This document shows positions 1-4,858 of a DNA stretch of 6,134 bases, piece by piece. This DNA is from Candidatus Bathyarchaeota archaeon (GTDB lineage Archaea; Thermoproteota; Bathyarchaeia; TCS64). Made by a program: the position numbers and the translations under genes. The stretch covers positions 1 to 6,134 of the forward strand of contig JAOZIG010000361.1 in assembly GCA_026014515.1 (NCBI GenBank). Reading direction: 5' to 3'. Positions within the stretch are counted from its first letter, which is position 1. The number at the start of each line of letters is the position of its first letter. The notes beneath the pieces are model-generated. The model worked only from the letters and a program-made list of their open reading frames with translations. It was not told the origin of the DNA and searched no databases.

Positions 1-118
1 TAGAAGTAAAACCAGTTACACCAGAGGCAAAAACCCCTTGTGAAGCAATCATTTGCGATAACAATAACGCCAAAAAGAGAATACTGGAGGCTTTTCTCTT
101 GTTCATGTGTGTCTTCAT
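1..118 (-). CDS. Secreted protein, N-terminal fragment (runs off left edge)
   Basis: Only the first 39 codons are inside the window, on the minus strand. They encode a classical Sec-type signal peptide. A basic n-region (MNKRKASS) is followed by a hydrophobic core (ILFLALLLSQMIA) and a polar stretch with small residues (SQGVFASG) that would suit signal peptidase after FA or VFAS. The mature part seen (GVTGFTS) is too short to assign a family. There are two in-frame ATG starts, at 118 (adds MKTH) and at 106. Neither has a clear Shine-Dalgarno sequence, so the choice is open. The gene begins 12 bases after the stop of a tiny membrane-protein ORF (223-131) and may be cotranscribed with it. That the product is exported is well supported; its function is unknown. 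Confidence 0.6.
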   Translation of the reverse strand, partial: MKTHMNKRKASSILFLALLLSQMIASQGVFASGVTGFTS

Positions 119-130
119 TTGGTGGCACTG

Positions 131-223
131 TTATTTGGATTTCTTTCGTCTGTTTGTAATCGAGATGATGAGTACCGTTGAGACAGGTATCAGTATGCAA
201 CCTACTAGTATGGCTACGTTCAT
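131..223 (-). CDS. Possible 30-residue single-helix membrane protein
   Basis: This minus-strand ORF has an ATG start and a TAA stop. It encodes about 22 hydrophobic residues (roughly 2-22, with VAILVGCILIPVSTVLIISI at the core), followed by a strongly basic tail (NRRKKSK). That layout is typical of a tail-anchored or single-pass peptide with its C-terminus in the cytoplasm by the positive-inside rule. It ends 12 bases before the start of the signal-peptide gene that leaves the window, so the two could form an operon. No good Shine-Dalgarno sequence precedes it, and an AT-rich TATA-like stretch (about 234-243) lies too close to the ATG for a normal leader. Alternatives are a chance ORF or the surviving C-terminal anchor of a decayed surface protein. 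An in-frame TAG lies just upstream of the ATG. Confidence 0.3.
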   Translation of the reverse strand: MNVAILVGCILIPVSTVLIISITNRRKKSK

Positions 224-396
224 TCTTGGAGTATACTATATGGTTTAGATTTATTAGTTCTTCAAAGCAAATGGTGAAACTCCATCACGTATTATTGCTA
301 AAGTCCTTTGATGTTCCTACTTTTATCCCATACAAGCAGCGGAGAAAATATTTCTAATATAAATGGGGCATTGGGAAAGAGCTTGGTCTACAATGG
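224..396. other. Intergenic, AT-rich, no recognisable gene
   Basis: The stretch between the tiny membrane ORF and the end of the DUF6326-like gene holds no convincing gene, RNA or repeat. It has AT-rich patches (around 236-252 and 347-362) that could be promoter elements or termination signals for the minus-strand unit. None is good enough to call. A 28-codon plus-strand ORF (271-357) is present but lacks support. Confidence 0.4.
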
Positions 397-792
397 TCAG
401 AGCCAGCCCCAGCTGTACTTGATTATGAGGAAATATAACGTCACCTCGTATATCTTCAACACATTATAGTAGACCCATGTATGCACTCCCTGTGTCAGGT
501 AATATGCGTAAGTCATGAGAATCAGTAGCATCAAGACCCCGCAGATGATAAGATTCAACCATCTTACTGCTGGGTGCCCCAATGTCAATGATAGGATCGC
601 CATAAAGGCAGGCATCATCATGATAAAGGCGTTACCGGTTAAAACGTTCTGTGTGATTTTTATCCCATCTATCTCCCCGTCTATTAATCCTTGAATATAC
701 CCTGGTTTGAATAAGCCAAGAATGGCTCCGGTTACAAGGCAAAACCCCACAGCCACCCATAATGCGGCTAGAATGATCCTTATATTATCCAA
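397..792 (-). CDS. DUF6326-like four-helix membrane protein
   Basis: This 131-residue integral membrane protein has four predicted helices at about residues 5-27, 53-72, 78-99 and 107-126, and little soluble sequence. The pattern resembles the DUF6326 family (function unknown): ALW in helix 1, a GYI segment before a short loop, a Met/Pro-rich second helix (FIMMMPAFMAIL), then VRWLN opening helix 3. The start is a TTG only 2 bases after the TAA stop of the upstream 84-residue gene, so translation is probably coupled. No ATG exists near the N-terminus, and the helix-1 position supports this start. A second protein of the same type is encoded on the other side of the regulator gene (2011-2427), sharing the ALW and VRWxN signatures. 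The family assignment rests on pattern memory. Confidence 0.75.
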   Translation of the reverse strand: MDNIRIILAALWVAVGFCLVTGAILGLFKPGYIQGLIDGEIDGIKITQNVLTGNAFIMMMPAFMAILSLTLGHPAVRWLNLIICGVLMLLILMTYAYYLTQGVHTWVYYNVLKIYEVTLYFLIIKYSWGWL

Positions 793-794
793 AG

Positions 795-1049
795 TTAAAC
801 CACTTTTACCTTATTTGCACGCAAGACTCGTTCGAGGTCTTTACGCGTGATATCGATTCTTATTTTTCCAGAGTCTCCGATTACCTCAAGGAGAATATCC
901 TCCACCAACACGAGATCGGTTATTCGTCCAAGGTTTCCTTCTACTATTAGCTTGTCTCCGCTGCCGTCAGGTAGAGCCACACGTTTGATCTGGTTTCTGG
1001 TATTAAGCTCTAAGCTGAATGATGTCTTTGTTTTTCTCGTTTCATCCAT
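795..1049 (-). CDS. Unrecognised 84-residue beta-rich cytosolic protein
   Basis: This is a small soluble protein with no signal peptide or membrane segment. I do not recognise the family. Alternating hydrophobic residues (KLIVEGNLG, LVLVEDILLEVIG, GKIRIDITR) predict four or five beta-strands, followed by a short C-terminal helix (RKDLERVLRA) and a basic end (NKVKVV). This could be a small barrel or a ligand- or protein-binding module. The ATG start has only a weak GAG-type ribosome-binding site, with a TATA-like element about 40 bases upstream. It is the first gene of a two-gene minus-strand unit: the DUF6326-like gene begins 2 bases after its stop. It is divergent from the FilR1-type regulator. 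The tight coupling suggests it works with the membrane protein, which is inference only. Confidence 0.7.
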   Translation of the reverse strand: MDETRKTKTSFSLELNTRNQIKRVALPDGSGDKLIVEGNLGRITDLVLVEDILLEVIGDSGKIRIDITRKDLERVLRANKVKVV

Positions 1050-1159
1050 ATCGGTTACATCTCAAGCCAAAATGGCTATTCAAGTCATCATAAATGGTTC
1101 TAGGGAGGAGTCTGAAATCTTTGTTATTAATACTAAATGTTTTGTAGTAAAAACTGCAC
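1050..1159. promoter_or_regulatory. Divergent promoter region of the regulator and the minus-strand unit
   Basis: This 110-bp gap separates two divergent genes. Toward the plus-strand regulator, an AT-rich element (about 1121-1137, containing the 8-bp palindrome TATTAATA at 1125-1132) is centred 26-31 bases before the ATG at 1160. No Shine-Dalgarno precedes that ATG, so leaderless transcription fits. Toward the minus strand, a TTTATGA-like box (complement of about 1088-1095) would place the transcript start near 1066, giving a leader of about 16 bases. Self-regulation by the adjacent winged-helix protein is plausible, but no clear operator pair is visible beyond the TATTAATA palindrome. Confidence 0.45.
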
Positions 1160-1906
1160 ATGGTCTGTATGAACAGCCTCTGTGATCTTCTCTTCGAGTT
1201 TTCAAGCACCGAGCGGATGAAGATTATGAACTGCCTAATGCAAGATGACCTCAAGCTTTCTCAGATATCAAAGACTTTGGATATGACTGTCTCCGAGGCA
1301 TCAAGACACCTACAGAGGCTCACAGACCTAGAGCTCATAAACAAGAATGTTGACGGCGCATATACTCCAACAGCGTTTGGGAAACTCGCTGTTCACCTTC
1401 TCAAGGGCTTGGATTTCGCGTCCATTAATCGTCAATACTTTCTTGAACATGATGTTCTGGGGCTCCCGGAGCATATTGTTGATCGCGTTGGGGCTTTATC
1501 CAATACCGTTTTGAACACTGATACTGTCAGGGTTCTGGCTCACGTCAATGAGATGTTCAAGGAGGCTGAGGAGTATATCTGGGTCATGTCATATGCCCAT
1601 TCACTGCCCAGCACAATACCCATCGTTGAAGAACGACTCCAAAACGGAGTAGAGCTAAGAAGAATCTTCCCCGAAGCCATAATTCCTACTCAGGGGGAAG
1701 CAGAGACTATATCGGGTCCATGTAGAACCCTCCCATTTGTTGATGTCCGTATTATGATGACTGAGAAAGAGGCAATGTGCAGTCCACGGTCCATTGATGG
1801 GAAAACTGATTACACATCCTTTGTGGGAAAAGACCCACGATTCCATACATGGTGCAGAGACCTGTATCTATATTACTGGGAGAAAGCCAGTGAAACCTTT
1901 GTCTAA
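1160..1906 (+). CDS. FilR1-type winged-helix transcription regulator
   Basis: This 248-residue DNA-binding regulator has two parts. Residues about 5-80 form an ArsR-like winged helix: a helix with SSTERMKIMNCL, then LSQISKTLDM and the probable recognition helix TVSEASRHLQRLTDLELI, with a wing near DGAYTPT. Residues about 118-244 match the archaeal FilR1 (DUF1724) effector domain. This part includes EEYIWVMSY, VELRRIFPEAII and a C-terminal block with TEKEAMCSPRSIDGKTDYTS and FHTWCRDLYLYYWEKA. FilR1-family proteins are known archaeal regulators, first described in methanogen filament formation; the ligand here is unknown. An in-frame ATG at 1169 is an alternative start. No ribosome-binding site precedes 1160, so it is probably leaderless. 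The gene is divergent from an 84-residue/DUF6326 pair and is followed by DUF6326 and DUF4386 genes, which are candidate targets. It ends in its own terminator. Confidence 0.9.
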   Translation: MVCMNSLCDLLFEFSSTERMKIMNCLMQDDLKLSQISKTLDMTVSEASRHLQRLTDLELINKNVDGAYTPTAFGKLAVHLLKGLDFASINRQYFLEHDVLGLPEHIVDRVGALSNTVLNTDTVRVLAHVNEMFKEAEEYIWVMSYAHSLPSTIPIVEERLQNGVELRRIFPEAIIPTQGEAETISGPCRTLPFVDVRIMMTEKEAMCSPRSIDGKTDYTSFVGKDPRFHTWCRDLYLYYWEKASETFV

Positions 1907-1933
1907 GGTTTGTTATCCTTAGTTTATTTTATT
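1903..1933 (+). terminator. Stem-loop plus T-rich terminator of the regulator gene
   Basis: A perfect 6-bp stem (CTAAGG at 1903-1908, CCTTAG at 1917-1922) encloses an 8-base loop. It is followed directly by TTTATTTTATT. The TAA stop codon (1904-1906) lies inside the left arm of the stem. This would separate the regulator transcript from the downstream membrane-protein operon. Confidence 0.7.
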
Positions 1934-2010
1934 CATCGTTACAGAATTTTCGGCATTGATATGAAGCAATAGTAATACCCTGTCTCGGGCTGCTTTGGTC
2001 TCGAAAAGAA

Positions 2011-2427
2011 ATGAGTGAAAGACATTCACAAAACCAAACACCCAACTCAAAAACCAGTACACGGATACTGTTCTCCGCGTTATGGATTAGCCACTTCCTG
2101 TTATGGAGCTTCGGAGACATGCTGACTCTTCTCCAAGAGACAGGCGAGCCGATAACAGAGACCATTATCATGGTCATTGCGCCAAGCCTAGCTATCATCC
2201 AGACCATAATGATCGTATATTCGCTGAGGGGAGCACCAAGAGGTGTCCGGTGGTCCAACATCCTTGTACCTTTAGTGTATTTATTGTTCAACATCCAGTA
2301 TCTGGCTGAGAGTAGTGCAATCTGGAACATTATTTTGGGGTTCGCCTACATCATATGCAACATTATGATTATCTGGAACGCGTGGAAGTGGCGCAGCCCA
2401 GACACCATAGGTGACGATGATCTATGA
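2011..2427 (+). CDS. DUF6326-like four-helix membrane protein (second copy)
   Basis: This 138-residue protein has a hydrophilic N-terminal tail of about 17 residues and four predicted helices at about 19-40, 50-71, 81-97 and 103-124. It ends in an acidic tail (DTIGDDDL). Helix 1 carries SALW, helix 2 a Pro-containing MVIAPSLAII, and helix 3 is preceded by RGVRWSNIL. These features are shared with the minus-strand protein at 792-397 and fit DUF6326, a family of unknown function. The two are clearly diverged in sequence. The ATG at 2011 has no obvious Shine-Dalgarno; a weak AT-rich element lies at about 1966-1979. A DUF4386 gene follows 36 bases downstream and probably shares its transcript. 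Confidence 0.78.
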   Translation: MSERHSQNQTPNSKTSTRILFSALWISHFLLWSFGDMLTLLQETGEPITETIIMVIAPSLAIIQTIMIVYSLRGAPRGVRWSNILVPLVYLLFNIQYLAESSAIWNIILGFAYIICNIMIIWNAWKWRSPDTIGDDDL

Positions 2428-2450
2428 TCAACGCCTGTTACTCCAGCTTA

Positions 2451-2455
2451 AGGAG
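2451..2455 (+). promoter_or_regulatory. Ribosome-binding site of the DUF4386 gene
   Basis: AGGAG is placed 8 bases before the ATG at 2464. It is the clearest Shine-Dalgarno sequence in the membrane-protein cluster. This fits an internal operon gene that is translated from a leader, unlike the probably leaderless regulator. Confidence 0.75.
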
Positions 2456-2463
2456 AAACCACC

Positions 2464-3195
2464 ATGTCTAATCAAAAAGCCTCTCTTTCAACAAGGAGAA
2501 CCGCCCAAATCGTGGGGCTGCTCTTCATGTTAGCCACAGCAACTTTGTTTGTTGGACAGGCTTTCTATGGGCAAATCCTTGGCTCTTCAGATTATCTGGA
2601 GATCGTGTATCCCAGTAGGTTAACCGTAATGACTGGTGTATTAGTTGAGTTCGCTGGGTTTCTCGGGTTAATGTTCATACCGATACTGCTCTATCCTTTC
2701 CTGAAGGTTTACAACCAAGTCATTGCCTGGGGCTATGTAGGCATCAGATTAATGGAGGTTGTCCTATTGACTTTCGCCCAAATATTCAAGCTCTCCATAA
2801 TCGGGTTGAGTAAAAACTACCTAGAGAGCAACGGGGATGCATCTGTTTTCCAGAGCATGGGTAATATGATACACTCGATTTTGATGTGGGTGGACTCCGG
2901 GGGATTACTATACATCATGGTGTTCGTTTTCGGGGCAGTGATATTCTATATTGCTTTGTTTAAAACCCGGCTGGTGCCTACCTGGATCTCAGTTTTTGGG
3001 TTAGTAAGCGCGTTGCTGCTCTTATCTGGGTCGGTATTGTTCTATTATGATTGTGTGGCGGCGGAGACTGCTGTTTTGTTTATGCTTCCCCTTGCTCTTC
3101 AGGAACAGGTTATGGCTGTTTGGATGATTTTTAAAGGATTCAACTTATCCATGCTTATATCTGATTCAGCTTCAAGCGTCCCGGATGCTGAATAA
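2464..3195 (+). CDS. DUF4386 family six-helix membrane protein
   Basis: This 243-residue integral membrane protein has about six predicted helices, at residues 13-32, 53-77, 86-107, 147-166, 172-192 and 203-224. The length, helix spacing and features are typical of the DUF4386 family, whose function is unknown. These include an opening RRTAQIVGLLFMLAT, a YVGIRLMEVV segment in helix 3, a GLLYIMVFVFGAVIFYIALF helix, an RLVPTWIS turn before helix 5, and a final EQVMAVWMIFKGFN. DUF4386 proteins are found in bacteria and archaea. The start is fixed by the AGGAG site. It is the second gene of a probable operon with the DUF6326-like gene 36 bases upstream. The C-terminal tail (SDSASSVPDAE) is soluble. 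Confidence in the family is high; the molecular role is not known. Confidence 0.88.
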   Translation: MSNQKASLSTRRTAQIVGLLFMLATATLFVGQAFYGQILGSSDYLEIVYPSRLTVMTGVLVEFAGFLGLMFIPILLYPFLKVYNQVIAWGYVGIRLMEVVLLTFAQIFKLSIIGLSKNYLESNGDASVFQSMGNMIHSILMWVDSGGLLYIMVFVFGAVIFYIALFKTRLVPTWISVFGLVSALLLLSGSVLFYYDCVAAETAVLFMLPLALQEQVMAVWMIFKGFNLSMLISDSASSVPDAE

Positions 3196-3346
3196 CCCTA
3201 TCCTGTCCGCCTTTTCCCTTGTTGTTACCTTTGTGTTATTATGGGGGGGGGAAACATGTTTTGTTCGGGATCATGGAGCTTTGTTATAGATCCATACTCC
3301 GTAACCACCATATAGATTACAAATAAAGTTTCACCGTTCACTAACT
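3196..3346. promoter_or_regulatory. Intergenic region with G9 tract and promoter of the NTF2-like gene
   Basis: The region begins with a T-rich stretch (3211-3240) that may end the upstream operon. It holds an uninterrupted run of nine G at 3243-3251. Toward its right end, an AT-rich element (ACAAATAAAG at 3319-3328) is placed to start transcription near 3345-3350. That would give the next gene a leader of about 10 bases carrying GGTGA. Confidence 0.45.
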
Positions 3347-3351
3347 GGTGA
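3347..3351 (+). promoter_or_regulatory. GGTGA ribosome-binding site deciding the 3357 start
   Basis: GGTGA is complementary to the usual archaeal 16S 3' end and lies 5 bases before the ATG. It contains the GTG that would otherwise be an in-frame start, so the ATG at 3357 is preferred. Confidence 0.6.
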
Positions 3352-3356
3352 AGCAA

Positions 3357-3866
3357 ATGGATAAGCGACTTGAGACACTCGAAAAATGGGGTAAGGCTCA
3401 CAAGGCAAAAGACATGCATCAACTAGAGGGACTCTACGCTGAGGGCTCTGTTTATGAGTTCAAAGGCATGGGCGCCGCTTCCACTATTCTTGACGCAAGG
3501 GCTGTTTCTGGGTATAACGCTGCGGTTGGCTCTGACTGGACCATCAAGGCTACTAGGCTGGAGAATGAGCATGTGCACGCTGCATTAACCGAGCAGAATG
3601 AATGGCTACAGGCGGCGGGGCTGCATGAGGCTCACTATGAGGGTGATTTCCACATCAAGGATGGGCGGATAGAGGCGGTTCACCTCAAACCAACACAGGA
3701 GACACTGAAGGCACAGGCAAAGGCGTTAGCTGAGTTCAGCGATTGGGTTGCGCGGGAGCACCCTGAGCAGTACTCAGAGGTCTTGGCTGATGGTAGGCTT
3801 CTCTACAAGGAGAGTGCTGGGAAGGCTCTCGTTGAGTTGATGCATCAGTGGAGACAAACTAGATAA
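3357..3866 (+). CDS. NTF2-like / SnoaL-like protein with C-terminal helical extension
   Basis: This is a soluble protein of 169 residues. Residues about 3-112 look like an NTF2/SnoaL-fold domain. An N-terminal helix (LETLEKWGKAHKAKD) leads into LEGLYAEGSVYEFKG, then strands with TIKATRLENEHVHAALTEQN and HYEGDFHIKDGRIEAVHLK. These domains bind small molecules or act as enzymes, but no catalytic set can be read here. Residues about 113-169 form a helical tail (LAEFSDWVAREHPEQYSEVL, then ALVELMHQWRQTR) that I associate with a subset of prokaryotic NTF2-like proteins. I choose the ATG at 3357 because GGTGA (3347-3351) lies 5 bases before it. The in-frame GTG at 3348 would overlap that ribosome-binding site. 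The gene is probably monocistronic, with T7 just after the stop. Confidence 0.8.
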   Translation: MDKRLETLEKWGKAHKAKDMHQLEGLYAEGSVYEFKGMGAASTILDARAVSGYNAAVGSDWTIKATRLENEHVHAALTEQNEWLQAAGLHEAHYEGDFHIKDGRIEAVHLKPTQETLKAQAKALAEFSDWVAREHPEQYSEVLADGRLLYKESAGKALVELMHQWRQTR

Positions 3867-3880
3867 CCCCATACGCGTTT

Positions 3881-3890
3881 CCCTTTTTTT
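3881..3890 (+). terminator. Oligo-T terminator after the NTF2-like gene
   Basis: CCC followed by seven T (3884-3890) lies about 15 bases after the stop codon, with no hairpin before it. A T-run alone is enough for many archaeal terminators. The downstream gene is convergent, so termination here is expected. Confidence 0.55.
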
Positions 3891-3917
3891 CATTATCTAT
3901 AGGGTCATCAAGGGTTA

Positions 3918-3941
3918 GTATTTCTAGTTGACTCAAAATAC
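3918..3941. repeat. Small inverted repeat between convergent genes
   Basis: GTATTT (3918-3923) and AAATAC (3936-3941) form a 6-bp stem around a 12-base loop that itself contains AGT/ACT. It lies between the ends of the NTF2-like gene and the minus-strand 55-residue gene. It may slow transcription from either side, but no T-run follows on the minus strand, so terminator function is uncertain. Confidence 0.3.
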
Positions 3942-3958
3942 GCTGTCTTGGATGATAT

Positions 3959-4126
3959 CTATGTGGTGACCAGTATTGGTTGCTCAGATTCAAAAAGGGT
4001 TATGTCATCTGCTTTGTGGTTATAGATGTCTTTGTAGTACTGTTTTTTTATCTCACAGTTGGTGCAGTCAAATTCCCGGGTGCCGTCAGTGAACTCATAG
4101 ACGCATTTTAGGGTTGACTGTTCCAT
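3959..4126 (-). CDS. Unrecognised 55-residue protein with Cys3-His pattern
   Basis: This short minus-strand ORF runs from ATG to TAG and is soluble, with an acidic/aromatic composition. Cysteines at residues 8, 21 and 24 and a histidine at 37 give the spacing C-x12-C-x2-C-x12-H, which could bind one zinc. A CxxC sits in FDCTNCEIKKQYY. The N-terminal part reads like two strands (TLKCVYEF, TREFDC), and the middle like a helix (EIKKQYYKDIY). An AGGTTAGATC sequence directly upstream of the ATG resembles an archaeal ribosome-binding site. It lies 110 bases downstream of the minus-strand secreted-protein gene but beyond that gene's terminator, so it probably has its own promoter. I do not recognise the family. 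The natural-looking composition and the Cys pairing argue for a real gene. Confidence 0.5.
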   Translation of the reverse strand: MEQSTLKCVYEFTDGTREFDCTNCEIKKQYYKDIYNHKADDITLFESEQPILVTT

Positions 4127-4194
4127 GATCTAACCTAATCTGTTGATTTTATCATGGTATGTATGTCTCAACAAGAAATACACAACTATCTTTT

Positions 4195-4236
4195 TTTTAA
4201 AAAAAGGAAAAGGAGGGTTGATAGATGGTTTCTATC
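4195..4236 (-). terminator. Stem-loop and oligo-T terminator of the secreted-protein gene
   Basis: Reading the minus strand, a perfect 6-bp stem (GATAGA/TCTATC, 4220-4236) with a 5-base loop begins immediately after the TAA stop. It is followed by a T-rich tract ending in seven T (complement of 4199-4205). A T8 run on the plus strand (4191-4198) makes the tract palindromic. Confidence 0.65.
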
Positions 4237-4677
4237 TTAGTTTGGGCAGACGCCGTTGTAGCCGCTACCGCTGCCGCCACGGTTTCCGCTTCCGCGTCCA
4301 CCGTACTGGCCACCGCTACCTGAACCATCGCGTAGCTGCTGTCCATGAGGACCCTGTGAGCCGCTGTATGGTCCGCCCCATAGAGGTGCATCAATGCCCC
4401 ATTCTTGGAGCATGGTTGCCTTCATCTCTCTGATGGCTTCCTGTGTCTCGCCAGCCTCAAGCATCTCCTGTGTCATGGTTGCTAGCTGGGTGCTTTGCTC
4501 TTCTGTGAGTTGTGACCAGAATCCTCTGCCGTTTACTAGACCGAGGACGCCGGTTCCATCGCATAGGATGGTGTCATCTGAGGCGACTGTGTCGTCTTGT
4601 GCTAGGGCGAATCCGATTCCGCCCATGATTACCGCGATTGCCGCGAGTAGGCCGATTAGTGTTTTGTTTTTGTTCAT
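4237..4677 (-). CDS. Secreted Gly-rich protein with LTEEQ helical domain
   Basis: This exported protein of 146 residues begins with a Sec signal peptide: basic MNKNK, a hydrophobic core (LIGLLAAIAVIMGGIGFA) and likely cleavage after ALA at residue 26. The mature part contains ILCDGTG, then a helical segment (about 53-96) with FWSQLTEEQ, LATMTQEMLEAGETQEAIRE and LQEWGIDAP. This resembles the LTxxQ/Spy-like or DUF2680-like helical segments of secreted prokaryotic proteins. The tail from about residue 101 is very rich in Gly and Ser with scattered Arg and Gln, ending in GVCPN. The only two cysteines, 39 and 144, could form a disulfide tying the tail back. The ATG at 4677 is preferred; an in-frame GTG at 4686 would add three residues. 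Role unknown; a periplasm-like or cell-surface chaperone or metal-related function is possible but unproven. Confidence 0.78.
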   Translation of the reverse strand: MNKNKTLIGLLAAIAVIMGGIGFALAQDDTVASDDTILCDGTGVLGLVNGRGFWSQLTEEQSTQLATMTQEMLEAGETQEAIREMKATMLQEWGIDAPLWGGPYSGSQGPHGQQLRDGSGSGGQYGGRGSGNRGGSGSGYNGVCPN

Positions 4678-4685
4678 TTGTTTCA

Positions 4686-4725
4686 CAGACTCACCATCCT
4701 CAAAGTGCTTATAATGGATTTTCCA
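4686..4725 (-). promoter_or_regulatory. Promoter of the secreted-protein gene
   Basis: On the minus strand, GGAAAATCC (BRE-like) precedes TTATAA (complement of 4709-4714). This predicts a transcript start near 4685-4688. That leaves a leader of about 9 bases (GTGAAACAA) before the ATG at 4677, with GTGA as a possible weak ribosome-binding site. If translation instead begins at the GTG at 4686, the mRNA would be leaderless. Confidence 0.55.
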
Positions 4726-4763
4726 AGTTCAGTCCAGAGTTATTCCCAAATCTCCCCAGAATC

Positions 4764-4803
4764 TTGTGTGGGGTGGGTGTGTTTGTATCCCTCTTTGTGT
4801 GGG
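4764..4803 (+). repeat. Direct repeat TTGTGTGGG, 31-bp period
   Basis: Two exact copies of TTGTGTGGG (4764-4772 and 4795-4803) lie in a G+T-rich stretch about 15 to 20 bases upstream of the TATA-like element of the 4859 gene. A 31-bp period is close to three DNA turns, so both copies would face the same side. They could be an operator or activator site, or simply reflect biased composition. Confidence 0.35.
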
Positions 4804-4810
4804 TTTTTGG

Positions 4811-4832
4811 GTGAAAATAGATTAAAAACAGT
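4811..4832 (+). promoter_or_regulatory. Promoter of the small membrane protein / ABC-GNAT operon
   Basis: GTGAAAATAG followed by ATTAAAAACA gives a BRE-like purine/A stretch and a TATA-like box at about 4819-4829. The predicted start is near 4848-4852, leaving a leader of about 10 bases or less. No Shine-Dalgarno is seen before the ATG at 4859. Confidence 0.5.
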
Positions 4833-4858
4833 TGACTGGGTTGCCCTAACTGAACACG

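Noticed and set aside
271..357. Plus-strand 28-codon ORF in the left intergenic region
   Set aside because: It has no ribosome-binding site, membrane segment or motif, and its length is within chance expectation.
847..1185. Plus-strand 112-codon ORF opposite the 84-residue gene
   Set aside because: It is antisense to a coherent protein and runs into the regulator in another frame. Its translation is Ser/Arg/Pro-rich shadow sequence with no domain.
1929..2330. Minus-strand 133-codon ORF opposite the second DUF6326-like gene
   Set aside because: The plus-strand frame gives a clear four-helix protein with family signatures. The antisense frame has no recognisable pattern or start signals.
4143..4714. 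Plus-strand ORFs (4143-4433 and 4394-4714) opposite the secreted-protein gene
   Set aside because: The minus strand has a signal peptide, promoter and terminator. The plus frames are compositional shadows of the Gly-rich region (Arg/Cys/His-rich).
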